Shown: piece by piece, positions 32,998-41,916 of the stretch | Layout: every line of letters starts with the position of its first letter | How positions within the stretch are numbered: position 1 is the stretch's first letter | Source: Paenibacillaceae bacterium | GTDB lineage: Bacteria > Bacillota > Bacilli > Paenibacillales > Paenibacillaceae | DNA length: 64,000 nucleotides | Assembly (NCBI GenBank): GCA_004134985.1 | Contig: REGQ01000065.1 | Span: forward strand, 62,001-126,000 | Reading direction: 5' to 3' | Position numbers and translations under genes: made by a program | The notes under the pieces: generated by a model | What the model saw: the letters and a program-made list of their open reading frames with translations, nothing else | Told to the model about the DNA's origin: nothing | The model's database searches: none

Positions 32998-33732
32998 CTA
33001 TCCCAGGCCGCTCTCCTGAATTTTTGGAACAATGACCGCGTAGCGGAACAACGGCCGCCACTTATAGACAAGCTTCCCGATGCCGAGCTGCTGATGAAGC
33101 TGCCGCCAGTCTTTGGAGCAAAACCCTTTGGCAACCGATAAAGGACCATCATGCCGAATATAGCGATTGCCCGACACTACCCTTGTCGTCAGCCAGACAG
33201 CTGACCAGGCAAGCCAGTGCCTGTGAATATCCTGGATGGCGACACCGATGTTTGATGCATCCAGCATTTTTCTGACAACTGCCGGCAGTTCCTCTTCTGA
33301 AAAATGATGTAAAAATTGCATTCCCGTTACAATATCGGCAGATTCCTTGGGCAGATCATAAACATCGCCGCGTCGCACCTGTACCCGCTCGTCGCCAGCG
33401 TAGAGCCGCTCTGCCTCAGTGCACGCTTCCTTCGTCCGGTCAACCAGTGTCAGGGTAAGCGATATGCCCCGTTTTTCCGCCCAGCGCAATACAGCGCGAT
33501 TCACCTCTCCCGAACCGGAACCGACATCCATAATCGACAGCTTCGCCGGCTCGCCAGCGCTTCTCCATAACGATTGAATTCCATAGAGTGCAGGCCCTGC
33601 CGCTCCAAAAATCCGGTTTAAACGCCGCAGATGGCAAAACGCTTCATGCAACTCTGCGCCGCCCGCACGCGTATCGTCCATCAGCTCGGGACGCGAATCC
33701 CGGCTGCGCATGCTAAACGGAGGCATCGTCAT
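32998..33732 (-). CDS. SAM-dependent class I methyltransferase of the polyketide operon
   Basis: A 244-residue protein; ATG 33732 overlaps the end of the polyketide synthase by 20 bases. The SAM-binding motif I is IMDVGSGSGEVNRA near residue 68-80, followed by an acidic strand end LTLVDRTKEA and a GDVYDLP motif. This is a Rossmann methyltransferase, not the membrane isoprenylcysteine-type enzyme (BpsB/SrsB) found with other bacterial type III synthases. It likely O- or C-methylates the aromatic product of the synthase. Translational coupling to the synthase and only 35 bases to the flavoprotein start support a common pathway. Confidence 0.85.
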   Translation of the reverse strand: MTMPPFSMRSRDSRPELMDDTRAGGAELHEAFCHLRRLNRIFGAAGPALYGIQSLWRSAGEPAKLSIMDVGSGSGEVNRAVLRWAEKRGISLTLTLVDRTKEACTEAERLYAGDERVQVRRGDVYDLPKESADIVTGMQFLHHFSEEELPAVVRKMLDASNIGVAIQDIHRHWLAWSAVWLTTRVVSGNRYIRHDGPLSVAKGFCSKDWRQLHQQLGIGKLVYKWRPLFRYAVIVPKIQESGLG

Positions 33733-34870
33733 AAGCGAACGACTCCATCATACGCGGCGTCCGGCAATATTCGAAACGCATCATCTCAACGGTGAGTCCC
33801 GGTCCGAAGGCAAGCGCGATGCCCTGCTCCTCCCCAGCTCCGCTGCCGATCATCTCAGCGCGGATGGCTTGCAAAACGAACAGAATCGTGGCAGAGGACA
33901 TGTTGCCGCAGCGGCGAAGGACGTTCCGGCTGAAACTCGTCTGCTCGTCGCTCAGCCCGTACAATCGCTGAACCGTGTCAATAATCGCCTTGCCGCCGGG
34001 ATGAATAGCCCATAGCGCAGGCAGTTCCTTGTTGTGCAGCAGCTGACCCAGTTCCGCAGGGAGATATTCGGCAAGCAGCTTGGGAATATCCGTGGACAAG
34101 AAGAGGTCAAATCCGTGATCGCCAACTTCCCAGACCATCTCCTCGCCTGATGATTCCTTGATCAGCACTGACTCTCCCTCACCGAGACGCAGCACGCCTA
34201 CCCTGTCCACTTCCGAAGCGCTGACAACACAGGCAGCCGCTCCATCCCCGAAGAAGGAAGCAGGATATAAGGAGTCCCGTTCCTCAGTAGGCTGAAAGTG
34301 CAGCGTGCACAACTCCACGCAGACGATCAGCACCCTTGCATGCTCATCACCTCCGGCAAGCTCCTGTGCCAGACGAATAGCCCGCAGCCCGGCGGCGCAG
34401 CCCAGAAAAGTAAGCGGGATACGCTGTACGCGGGCTGAGAGTCCAAGCCTGCGGACCAATTCCGCATCCAGCCCCGGCAGAAACTGTCCTGTACAGCTGA
34501 CGGTCAGCAGATGGGTAACCTCCGAAGCGCTTGTACATGCGTCCGCAAGCGCCTTGAGCGCAGCCTGCACACCCAGCGGCACCGACTCTCTGCGGTAGAG
34601 CGCCATCCGCTCGCTCGTTCCCGGTGTCGTTTTTGATTCGCCGGATGGCATATAGCGGCAGGTTGACGCCGGTTCCAGTAAATTAGGATCGCATGTAAAC
34701 CGGGTATCCACATCCCCTTGCCGAAAAATTCTGCGTGCCCAGCGGGCAGAATCCGGGTAATTCTCCAGTGCTTCAGCCAGCCGCGACGCAACATCGTCCT
34801 GGTCAATCCGGTATGCCGGGACAGCTGTACCCAAACCAATAATTGACGCTTCCCCATTCTTTCGTTTCAT
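33713..34870 (-). CDS. Type III polyketide synthase (chalcone/stilbene synthase family)
   Basis: A 385-residue homodimeric ketosynthase-type enzyme; ATG 34870 follows GGAGGGGG and is preferred to the frame start at 34897. The catalytic triad is in place: C158 in TFLGCAAGLRA, H290 in AIHPGGKA and N323 in CGNMSSA. The family extends CoA- or ACP-bound starters with malonyl-CoA and cyclises them; Bacillus BpsA and Streptomyces SrsA use long-chain fatty acyl starters to give alkylpyrones or alkylresorcinols. First gene of a four-gene minus-strand operon with a methyltransferase, flavoprotein and lipid exporter. A membrane phenolic lipid is the likely product; the starter cannot be read from sequence. 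Confidence 0.92.
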   Translation of the reverse strand: MKRKNGEASIIGLGTAVPAYRIDQDDVASRLAEALENYPDSARWARRIFRQGDVDTRFTCDPNLLEPASTCRYMPSGESKTTPGTSERMALYRRESVPLGVQAALKALADACTSASEVTHLLTVSCTGQFLPGLDAELVRRLGLSARVQRIPLTFLGCAAGLRAIRLAQELAGGDEHARVLIVCVELCTLHFQPTEERDSLYPASFFGDGAAACVVSASEVDRVGVLRLGEGESVLIKESSGEEMVWEVGDHGFDLFLSTDIPKLLAEYLPAELGQLLHNKELPALWAIHPGGKAIIDTVQRLYGLSDEQTSFSRNVLRRCGNMSSATILFVLQAIRAEMIGSGAGEEQGIALAFGPGLTVEMMRFEYCRTPRMMESFAYDDASV

Positions 34871-34939
34871 TCTTGCCGTCCCCCTCCAATAATTCAAGCT
34901 CGAATTATCCCTATATTTATTCGGCCAAGCCCCAGTTTA

Positions 34940-34945
34940 TGTCAA
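34940..34945 (-). promoter_or_regulatory. Possible -35 element of the polyketide operon
   Basis: TTGACA on the minus strand ~70 bases upstream of ATG 34870; an AT-rich TAAATAT lies 20 bases further on, a longer than ideal spacer. Confidence 0.3.
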
Positions 34946-35041
34946 GTTTGCTTTAGCCTGCATTTCTGTATTATGCTTAGAACAGTCCGGCAACCGCCGC
35001 TGGCGCGGATGCTGCACGGCATCGGAGGGAGAATATTAATC

Positions 35042-35797
35042 ATGGTTATGAATAGACAACAGATAGAACAATTACGTGTATTGAAAAATGAAGTTACCCG
35101 TTTTATGATGTCTTATAAATTTGCGCTTGACGCACTGGATACAAAGCTGGAGATTTTGAAAGAGGAATTTCACCTGCTGCATGACTACAACCCGATTGAG
35201 CATACCAAATCCAGGTTGAAATCACCGGAGAGCATGGTTAAGAAGCTCATGAAAAAAGGAGGGGACTTCACCTTCGATAGCATGAAGCATCATATTAAAG
35301 ATATCGCTGGAATGCGCATTACCTGTTCCTTCCTGTCAGATATATATCAAATTAGCGACATGCTGAAAAATCAGAGCGATCTGACGATTGTTGATATCAA
35401 GGATTATATCGCTCATCCAAAGCCCAATGGCTACCAGAGCCTGCACCTGATTGTTGAAGTGCCAGTCTACATGTCCGATCGGCAGGAACAGGTTAATGTT
35501 GAAGTGCAAATCCGGACCATTGCCATGGATTTTTGGGCCAGCCTTGAGCATAAAATTTATTACAAATACAACCAGTCCGTCCCGCCTTCTCTGCTGGAAG
35601 AATTGAAAGCAGCCGCAGATTCTGCCGCTTCGCTGGATCGGCAGATGGAGAGGCTGCACCGTGAAATTACCGAAATCAAAGACGAGCAGGCGGATAATGA
35701 CCTTCAGCTCAACAAGCAAATTATGATCAATAATCAGCAGTTCCAGCTGCCGGATACACTGCTGCGCTTGCTTGGAACAACGGCCACCGACAGCTGA
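35042..35797 (+). CDS. Small alarmone synthetase, YwaC/SasA/RelP type
   Basis: A 251-residue (p)ppGpp synthetase without hydrolase or regulatory domains; ATG 35042 has GGAGGG upstream and replaces the longer frame from 34973. The opening YKFALDALDTKLEIL and NPIEHTKSRLKSPES closely follow B. subtilis YwaC rather than YjbM. Synthetase residues are visible in HIKDIAGMRI (~84-93), KPNGYQSLH (~127-135) and EVQIRTIAMDFWASLEHK. It transfers pyrophosphate from ATP to GDP or GTP. In Bacillus ywaC is induced by cell-wall stress; here it is divergent from the polyketide operon and stands alone. Confidence 0.92.
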   Translation: MVMNRQQIEQLRVLKNEVTRFMMSYKFALDALDTKLEILKEEFHLLHDYNPIEHTKSRLKSPESMVKKLMKKGGDFTFDSMKHHIKDIAGMRITCSFLSDIYQISDMLKNQSDLTIVDIKDYIAHPKPNGYQSLHLIVEVPVYMSDRQEQVNVEVQIRTIAMDFWASLEHKIYYKYNQSVPPSLLEELKAAADSAASLDRQMERLHREITEIKDEQADNDLQLNKQIMINNQQFQLPDTLLRLLGTTATDS

Positions 35798-35942
35798 CGC
35801 ACTTGGTAACGGGACCGGGGTCTGAATAATTTCCCCGACTTCGGTCTAAGTCAAACCTATCCTGCAGACGGTTCTTCCTGTCCATGCTTTTGGAATACAA
35901 TAAATAGAGAAGATTTCAACAGGGGATGGGAGAGATGGAACG

Positions 35943-36554
35943 ATGTTTTTCGCGGAGGATACGATACTCATGGTGCTTTTGCTCGCTATGTGGTGGTATT
36001 CAGCTTCCCGAGCTGGCAAGCTCGTATACAGCAATACCGTAACAGAGATGAGCCGCTGGACCGTTCTGGTTATCGGCAAGACCGCACTTAGCATCTTGCT
36101 GCTCAGCATGAAGGTGGGGGTACTGGTGAAAAATCAGCCTGCATGGGCTGAGATGGGATTGCAAGGAGCGTTGGTTAATGGGGCTTATCTTGCGCTGCTT
36201 ACGATTGCTCCGGCTGTTGTTATCATCTGCACGCTGCCAAGGCTGTTTGCTCTGCTGCGTCTTACGCTGCAGGCGCAATCGGGAGCGCCGACCGCGAGGC
36301 ACAGACGGTTGGCCAGTGCGCCTCAGCTCGTGGTGCCGCTGCAAGCTGCGGCTGCCGGGATGCTGCTGTGCTGCTGTCTGTTTGTTATTCCGCAAATACC
36401 AATGCAGTGGAAAGGGATTTTACTGTCCGTCACTGCTTACATTTTGCTGGTAGGCCTGCAAGGATACCGGAGGCGCCGTCGTCACCGGACCATCGTAAGA
36501 ACGGCTCAGATTCGTTCCGAAACAGCTGCAGGACAGCGCGGCGCTGCTGCATAA
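35943..36554 (+). CDS. Membrane protein of unknown function
   Basis: A 203-residue protein starting at ATG 35943, ~10 bases after GGGAG. About four hydrophobic segments are seen (residues ~5-20, 43-62, 75-105 and 130-170), the last pair around a Cys-rich stretch LLCCCLF. The C-terminal ~35 residues are strongly basic (RRRRRHR) and then Ala/Gly-rich. I do not recognise the family. It is a single-gene unit with its own terminator; neighbours give no functional hint. Confidence 0.65.
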   Translation: MFFAEDTILMVLLLAMWWYSASRAGKLVYSNTVTEMSRWTVLVIGKTALSILLLSMKVGVLVKNQPAWAEMGLQGALVNGAYLALLTIAPAVVIICTLPRLFALLRLTLQAQSGAPTARHRRLASAPQLVVPLQAAAAGMLLCCCLFVIPQIPMQWKGILLSVTAYILLVGLQGYRRRRRHRTIVRTAQIRSETAAGQRGAAA

Positions 36555-36598
36555 TGCTGATAAATCCAGCATTGCAGTCGCCGCTTTTTTTTTGCCCA
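36536..36598 (+). terminator. Rho-independent terminator after the unknown membrane gene
   Basis: Nested stem: outer GCGGCG / CGCCGC and inner AATGCTG (36556-) / CAGCATT, followed by a run of nine T. It overlaps the last codons of the gene. Confidence 0.85.
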
Positions 36599-36626
36599 CA
36601 TTCAATTCACCCTGTAGTCTGCCCTT

Positions 36627-37205
36627 TTATTTCTTGGATTTCTGGAACTCGTATCCATCGGTAATCGTTGTCAGCTTGCCTGTTTCCGGATTCATAATAA
36701 ACCCGTGAACCGGTGTATGCGAAGGCATGAGAGGATGTTTGCGAATAATGTTAACACTATGCATCACGCCTTCTTGCGGACTTTTAAACCCGCGCAGAAA
36801 CCGCTCCATTTTTATTCCTGAATTTTCCAATGTTGACAATAATTCTTCAGAAATTCCGTTGTCTTTAAACTTTTCGATCATGCCCTTGTAATCAAGATTC
36901 GTCATCCCGCAGCCTTCATGACCGATAACGAGCACTTCTTTCGCGCCCAGTTCGTATACGGCGACCAGAATACTGCGCATCGCGCTGCCAAACGGCTGCG
37001 TCAAAATCGCACCTGCGTTTTTAATAATTTTGGCGTCGCCATTGCGCAGATTAAGCGCTTTGGGCAGCAGTTCTACCAGCCGGGTATCCATACAAGTCAA
37101 AATCGCAACTCGATTGTCCGGACTCTTATTCGTCAAATAGGCTTCATACTGCTTATCTTCCACAAATTGCTTATTGAATTCCAAAATACTTGAAACGGTC
37201 GTCAT
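36627..37205 (-). CDS. Beta-class carbonic anhydrase
   Basis: A 192-residue enzyme; ATG 37205 follows AAGGAG and is preferred to the frame start at 37214. Zinc ligands are C38 with the D40-R42 dyad (TCMDTR), H96 and C99 (GHEGCGM), the standard beta-carbonic-anhydrase set for reversible CO2 hydration. The sequence resembles the short bacterial YvdA-like forms. It has no signal peptide. It is a single-gene unit separated from the upstream carbohydrate operon by a strong terminator at 37335-37382. Confidence 0.93.
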   Translation of the reverse strand: MTTVSSILEFNKQFVEDKQYEAYLTNKSPDNRVAILTCMDTRLVELLPKALNLRNGDAKIIKNAGAILTQPFGSAMRSILVAVYELGAKEVLVIGHEGCGMTNLDYKGMIEKFKDNGISEELLSTLENSGIKMERFLRGFKSPQEGVMHSVNIIRKHPLMPSHTPVHGFIMNPETGKLTTITDGYEFQKSKK

Positions 37206-37334
37206 ACGATCCACTCCTTAAATCAGTTTAACTGTCGCGCCGGAAAAGATGCCAGGCAGTAGCATAATTTTATCATGTCTTTTCCCTCTTCGTAAAGCTT
37301 TTGTCTGTCCGCTCAAAAGTCCGACCTTCCCATG

Positions 37335-37384
37335 AAACAGCGATGCCCAGCCTCTCTGGAAGAGGCTGGGCATCGCTGTTTGTT
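37335..37384 (-). terminator. Terminator of the carbohydrate operon
   Basis: Perfect 18-bp stem: CAGCGATGCCCAGCCTCT (37338-37355) and its complement (37361-37378) with a 5-base loop, directly after the stop of the minus-strand gene ending at 37384. A short AAA/TTT extension continues the stem. Confidence 0.88.
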
Positions 37385-39042
37385 TAATAGCCGCGAATTT
37401 GGATTGTACGTCTTACCGGTGTCACCATGTTGATCATGATATTTTTGCTGGATGGGTCCGGAACATCATTGCGGATAACCGCATCCGAATGCTCCAATGC
37501 TCCTGGTGAAACATGAATGCGATCCGCTCCGGCCGTATACACGGCTTCCCCGCTCGCCAGAAATTGAATATGCGGGAGATCCGTCTGACTCAGACCTTCT
37601 CCGGACAGTTCTCCTGCAGCATTAAATGCCAGCGCCGCCTGCAAATAAATATTGTTGATCCCTTCGGAAACAATCGTCAGATCAACCCCGTTATCAAACA
37701 GCTCCACCTCTAGCTTGATCGGCAGGTAGGAGATATGTGTCTTTTCCCTTAAATGATTGGGCATATCGACATACCGTCCGTTAGCCGACCGCGTTAGCTC
37801 ATCTGGTAGCGGCTGCCAATAACAGCCTTCCAGAGCAATCTCCAGTTCATACCGGTTCGCGCCCAAGCTGCGAATAGTCGGGAAAGCGACGCCGGCAACG
37901 CCAAACCAGCCTGCGCCAAGCTTCAAAGCGTGCAGTCTGGCCTCTCCCCACCGAAGCGCAAGCAGCTCCGGCTGCCCTGCCATCACCGTCATGCTCAGCT
38001 TGCCTTGGCGATGACGCAGCACAGAGGCGCCATGCGGATGCTCAACCAGCTTGCCCCGATAAGGCACCTTCGACGGAACGGGCGTTACGTTATGCTCACC
38101 TAGCAGAAGGGTATAATTTTCCTGCAGCGGCTCGAAGGATTCGGGCAGCTCCATTTCTGAAGGATGGAGCATATGGTAAAGCAAGCAATAGGACCCTTTA
38201 GGGGTCGAACGATCCGCAATTGCTGCCAGACCAGCGAATGCGCTGTCCCGACTTGCCATCAAGCGGGTAATAATGTAATACCATTCGTTCATCTTCATCG
38301 GCGTATTGCGGTCCTGACGGCCCGAATATTCGGTGACAAGATCATCGTTAGGATGCAGCAGGTAGCGCATCATCCCCAGATTGCTAACAATCGCCTCATA
38401 GGCCGGCTGATGGCCAAAAACTTGCCATACATCATAGAGATGAAGATCACATGCCCCGTTATACACCCCGTTGCTACGTTCCGTCCATTCCCCGTAATCG
38501 GTAATGTCCAGCCCCTCATTCAAAAACTGGAATGCCCGCTCCTTGAATGCTTCATCCTTATACCGCTCATACATCTTGGCCAGCGCCCCCGCCATGACCC
38601 ACCGATGGTTAGGCGTATGGATGCCGCCGGTCAGTACGCATGGTTTGGCCCGCTCCAGGAAGGTTTCCAGCCCTCTGGCAACTTCCGCTGTCCCGGGCAA
38701 TCCGCTTTGTGCCGCCAGATCGCTGAGCATCGCCACAAACGGCACAGCAAATGCTGTATCAGGAGGAGAATCAATATTGCAGTTTACGAGCGAAATACAG
38801 CCGCTTGGCAGTTGAGTCGCCAAATATTTGTCGACCATCTGCATCAGCAGCTCGGGCAGTTCCTCGTTCTCATAATAAATGGATTGCGGGTGACAATACA
38901 AAGGGAGCAGCAAAGCAAGCGACCCCACTCCCATTCCCTCCCCCTCGCGTCCTGCTGCAATGCTCTCCCGATGCTTTTGAATCCATTGTTCCCAGCGTTT
39001 CTCCTGGCTGCGAACAATGGCAAGTTCCGCTGTCGCTGTCAT
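37384..39042 (-). CDS. Uncharacterised protein, probable alpha/alpha-toroid carbohydrate-active enzyme
   Basis: A 552-residue protein starting at ATG 39042 after GGGAGTGG; no signal peptide, so likely cytoplasmic. The first ~350 residues are helical with aromatic and charged motifs (GGIHTPNHRWVMAGALA, SNGVYNGACD, EYSGRQDRNTP), and the last ~200 are beta-rich. This two-part layout resembles polysaccharide lyases and heparinase-like hydrolases that have an (alpha/alpha) barrel plus beta domain. I cannot name the family. It is the last gene after the LplB-LplC-binding protein genes and ends at a strong terminator, so it probably acts on the imported oligosaccharide. Confidence 0.55.
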   Translation of the reverse strand: MTATAELAIVRSQEKRWEQWIQKHRESIAAGREGEGMGVGSLALLLPLYCHPQSIYYENEELPELLMQMVDKYLATQLPSGCISLVNCNIDSPPDTAFAVPFVAMLSDLAAQSGLPGTAEVARGLETFLERAKPCVLTGGIHTPNHRWVMAGALAKMYERYKDEAFKERAFQFLNEGLDITDYGEWTERSNGVYNGACDLHLYDVWQVFGHQPAYEAIVSNLGMMRYLLHPNDDLVTEYSGRQDRNTPMKMNEWYYIITRLMASRDSAFAGLAAIADRSTPKGSYCLLYHMLHPSEMELPESFEPLQENYTLLLGEHNVTPVPSKVPYRGKLVEHPHGASVLRHRQGKLSMTVMAGQPELLALRWGEARLHALKLGAGWFGVAGVAFPTIRSLGANRYELEIALEGCYWQPLPDELTRSANGRYVDMPNHLREKTHISYLPIKLEVELFDNGVDLTIVSEGINNIYLQAALAFNAAGELSGEGLSQTDLPHIQFLASGEAVYTAGADRIHVSPGALEHSDAVIRNDVPDPSSKNIMINMVTPVRRTIQIRGY

Positions 39043-39073
39043 TCGACTCCACTCCCTTAACGTATTGTTAACG

Positions 39074-39120
39074 CCGCAAGGCGGCCACTAGTGGCCGCCT
39101 TGCGGAAGAGAAAATCTTCC
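39074..39120. promoter_or_regulatory. Perfect 32-bp palindrome and adjoining hairpin between binding-protein and enzyme genes
   Basis: Bases 39074-39105 are a perfect palindrome (half-site CCGCAAGGCGGCCACT), and GGAAGA / TCTTCC (39104-39120) forms a second stem sharing its edge. It lies in the 136-base gap after the binding-protein stop. No T-run follows, so an attenuator or mRNA-stabilising structure is more likely than a full terminator. Confidence 0.65.
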
Positions 39121-39178
39121 GCTACAACAGTCTATTCTGTTGAAATCTGTTGTAGCTCTTGCTGTTGTTTCTCGCGTA

Positions 39179-40846
39179 TTACAGTCTACCGCCTTGCTTC
39201 AAAGCTTCGGTAACTTCCTTGTCATACTCTTTGCCGCCCAGTTTTTCCCACCCAGCAATCAAGGCGTTGTATTCTTTCTCCGGATCAGCGGCAATAATAA
39301 TTTTGGAGAGCGATTCATTCAAAAATTTCAAAATCGTCTCTTTGTTTTTCTGCGAGAACGGACGCTCCATTGAGAGCAGCGGCTCTGTTACGCCGTATTT
39401 CTCAAAAATAGCAAAAGTATTGATAATATCGTCTGCATAATAATCCGGATCGCTCATTTCATTTCTTTCAGCACGTTTAAAGTACGACTCTCTTGGCATT
39501 GGCGGTTGGCCTTGCTGTACGATCGACAAGTCGGAGGAGCCTGCGAACCAGCCAAACTCTTTGTTGTTGGCTTCCAAGTCAATGGCAATTTTCTCACCGT
39601 TCTCTTCTTTCCAATGTGTATCTTTCAAACCGTTTTGCAATTGATAAATAATCTCGTCATTTGCCATCCAGTTCAAATATTTGATGGCTGCTTCAGCCTG
39701 CTCTTGCTTGCTTGCTTTTGGAATCATGATATACATGCCGTAAGCTGGCGCTTTACCGGCAACTTGCTTGCCGTCAGGACGAACTAGCGGCTCAACAATT
39801 GTCCATTTCGCTTCTGGAACTGCTTTTTTCGTTTGGTCATTTGTCAAGGAATAAGCGCCCTCATTGGCATCAACAAACCCTGCTGTGCCGTTAGCAATGC
39901 TTTGAGTATACTGCTGTTTGTTCACATCAGTCGCAAATTCACGTGGAATCAGACCTTCTTTGTACAGCTTGTTGAGGAACAACAACATTTCCTTCCCTGC
40001 TGGCGTAGCGATATTGGAAACAAATTGTCCATCGATAATGTTCCCGCCAGCCATGTCCAGTCCGTTGTTAGGACCTTCGGAATCAATGCCAAAGGACAAT
40101 GCGATGTTGTACAGGAATGCTTTGCCGATTGCCGGGAATGCCCATGGAACAACGTTATCCTTGCCAACCCCACCTGGATCTTTTTCTTTAAAGGCTTTCA
40201 ACACTTCATACAGCTCATCTGTTGTCGTAGGCGCTTTCAGATCCAGCTTGTCGAGCCAATCCTGTCTAATTTTAAAACCTGCGCCTGTCAGCGGATTTCC
40301 GCGCAGCATTGGAACCGTGTAGATTTTCTCTTTGTACATCCCAACAGCGTCGAACGCATCCTTATTATGCGCCAGCAATTGCGTGCCATGTTCCTTGATC
40401 AGATCATCAAGATCCCACAGTCCACCCTGTTGTGCATATTTGAACAACGTATCTTGGTTATAAGTGAAGATGATATCAGGCGCTTGCCCTGATGCAAGCC
40501 ATACGTTCAGCTTTTCCTCGGCTTGGGCGCGAGGCACGGTCACAAACTCCAGATCGATGCCGATCTTCGCCACTTCTTCCTTCGTCCATTTGATTAGTAC
40601 GGAATCGTCAAGCTTCATACCGTCAGGAGCATTGCCACGGTCATAGAACATTACGCGCAGCTTCGAGGATTTCTCAGGAGTCTTTGTTTCTGTCCCTGTT
40701 TCCTCTTTTTGATTGTTTGTTTTTGTACCCCCGGTGTTAGCCGGCGTATTGCCGCCGCCACAAGCACTCAACATGAGCGCAAGCGCTATCAAAAGTGTCA
40801 AGCCGGTTGTAAAACGTTTCTTTCCAAGCAATTTTCTGAATGACAT
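39179..40846 (-). CDS. Extracellular solute-binding lipoprotein (LplA type)
   Basis: A 555-residue ABC-importer binding protein starting at ATG 40846. A signal peptide of ~28 residues ends in the lipobox LMLSACGGG; a Thr/Lys-rich linker follows (NTPANTGGTKTNNQK). The size and the conserved W/Y-rich C-terminal part match the family-1 large binding proteins that accompany LplB/LplC permeases for complex sugars such as pectin or hemicellulose oligosaccharides. It is on the outer face of the membrane. The gap to the upstream permease contains a hairpin at 40932-40964, and no ATPase gene is present, as is usual where a shared MsmX-like ATPase serves. Confidence 0.92.
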   Translation of the reverse strand: MSFRKLLGKKRFTTGLTLLIALALMLSACGGGNTPANTGGTKTNNQKEETGTETKTPEKSSKLRVMFYDRGNAPDGMKLDDSVLIKWTKEEVAKIGIDLEFVTVPRAQAEEKLNVWLASGQAPDIIFTYNQDTLFKYAQQGGLWDLDDLIKEHGTQLLAHNKDAFDAVGMYKEKIYTVPMLRGNPLTGAGFKIRQDWLDKLDLKAPTTTDELYEVLKAFKEKDPGGVGKDNVVPWAFPAIGKAFLYNIALSFGIDSEGPNNGLDMAGGNIIDGQFVSNIATPAGKEMLLFLNKLYKEGLIPREFATDVNKQQYTQSIANGTAGFVDANEGAYSLTNDQTKKAVPEAKWTIVEPLVRPDGKQVAGKAPAYGMYIMIPKASKQEQAEAAIKYLNWMANDEIIYQLQNGLKDTHWKEENGEKIAIDLEANNKEFGWFAGSSDLSIVQQGQPPMPRESYFKRAERNEMSDPDYYADDIINTFAIFEKYGVTEPLLSMERPFSQKNKETILKFLNESLSKIIIAADPEKEYNALIAGWEKLGGKEYDKEVTEALKQGGRL

Positions 40847-40929
40847 AGTAATGTATCCTCCCCTAAATTTAATTATACTACAGGAATATATAAAGCAGAC
40901 AGATGATCTGCAGTCCTGTCAGGCACAGT

Positions 40930-40966
40930 CGCTGTTCAGAACCTGCATGGCAGGCTCTGAACAGTC
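40930..40966 (-). promoter_or_regulatory. Intercistronic hairpin between permease and binding protein
   Basis: CTGTTCAGA (40932-40940) pairs with TCTGAACAG (40956-40964), with further CCTGC/GCAGG pairing inside. Such hairpins often adjust the abundance of the downstream binding-protein message. Confidence 0.55.
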
Positions 40967-40974
40967 TGTTTATG

Positions 40975-41886
40975 TTACCCTTTCACAGAGCCAAGCATGG
41001 CGCCTTTAACAAAGTATTTCTGAAGAAACGGATAGACGACCAGAATCGGCACCGTACCGACGACAACTGTCGCAGCTTTGAGCGACTCTTCGATGACATT
41101 AAGCTGCACTTCCGTCTGAAGTGTCTCGAGTGATGTTTCCATTTGCGCCAGCAGCAAAATGTTGCGCAGCTTCACTTGCAGTGTATAAAGATCTGCGCTG
41201 TCAATGTAAATGACGGCAGACATGTAGCTGTTCCAGTGGTTAACCGCATAGAACAATCCGACGGTGGCAAGCACCGCTGAAGAAAGCGGCAGCACGATCC
41301 GAAGCAAATAGCGCACATTGCCACAGCCATCAACAATGGCTGCTTCGCGCAGCTCTTCCGGCATGTTCTGAAAAAAAGTTTTCATGATGATGACATTAAA
41401 TGCGCTCATAATTCCGGGAATCATCAATGCCCACAAACTGTTGAGCATGCCCAGTTCCTTGATAAGCAGGTAGCCGGGAATCATTCCTCCGCTGAACATC
41501 ATCGTGAAGATCATATAATTCATGAAATACTTGCGCCCTTTGAAGTCCGTTCTGGAGAGTGGATAAGCGGTCAGTATCGTAAAAATCATATTCAGCGTCG
41601 TACCCAGTACTGTAACGTAAATCGTAACCCCCATCGCCCGAATGATCGTCTGGTCGCGCAGCACCGCTTTCATCGCGTCTAGTTGAAAGTCGACCGGCCA
41701 TAAAATAACCGATCCCGTCTGGATAGCGTGATTACCGCTGAATGCGCTGGCGAACGTATTCACAAATGGAAACATGCAGATGAAGGTGAAAATCGTCAGC
41801 ATAACATAATTGAAAGATGTAAAAATAATGTCGCCCTTTGTCTGTCTGATCTTATTATTAACTTTGATTCCAGATGATGCTGCCAT
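40975..41886 (-). CDS. Carbohydrate ABC transporter permease (LplC type)
   Basis: A 303-residue permease with six membrane segments. The EAA loop is clear: EELREAAIVDGCGNVRYLLRIVLPLSSAV near residue 180-208. It ends VKGAMLGSVKG, the usual tail of LplC/YtcP proteins that contacts the ATPase. It pairs with the LplB-type gene 30 bases upstream and the binding protein downstream to import oligosaccharides. The first ~15 residues are polar and precede the first segment. Confidence 0.92.
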   Translation of the reverse strand: MAASSGIKVNNKIRQTKGDIIFTSFNYVMLTIFTFICMFPFVNTFASAFSGNHAIQTGSVILWPVDFQLDAMKAVLRDQTIIRAMGVTIYVTVLGTTLNMIFTILTAYPLSRTDFKGRKYFMNYMIFTMMFSGGMIPGYLLIKELGMLNSLWALMIPGIMSAFNVIIMKTFFQNMPEELREAAIVDGCGNVRYLLRIVLPLSSAVLATVGLFYAVNHWNSYMSAVIYIDSADLYTLQVKLRNILLLAQMETSLETLQTEVQLNVIEESLKAATVVVGTVPILVVYPFLQKYFVKGAMLGSVKG

Positions 41887-41916
41887 GCCATGCTCCCCCT
41901 TTCGCTGCCTTTGTAT

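Noticed and set aside
38164-39060. 298-codon plus-strand frame opposite the 37384-39042 gene
   Set aside because: Shadow frame; the minus-strand gene has a ribosome site, correct operon context and terminator.
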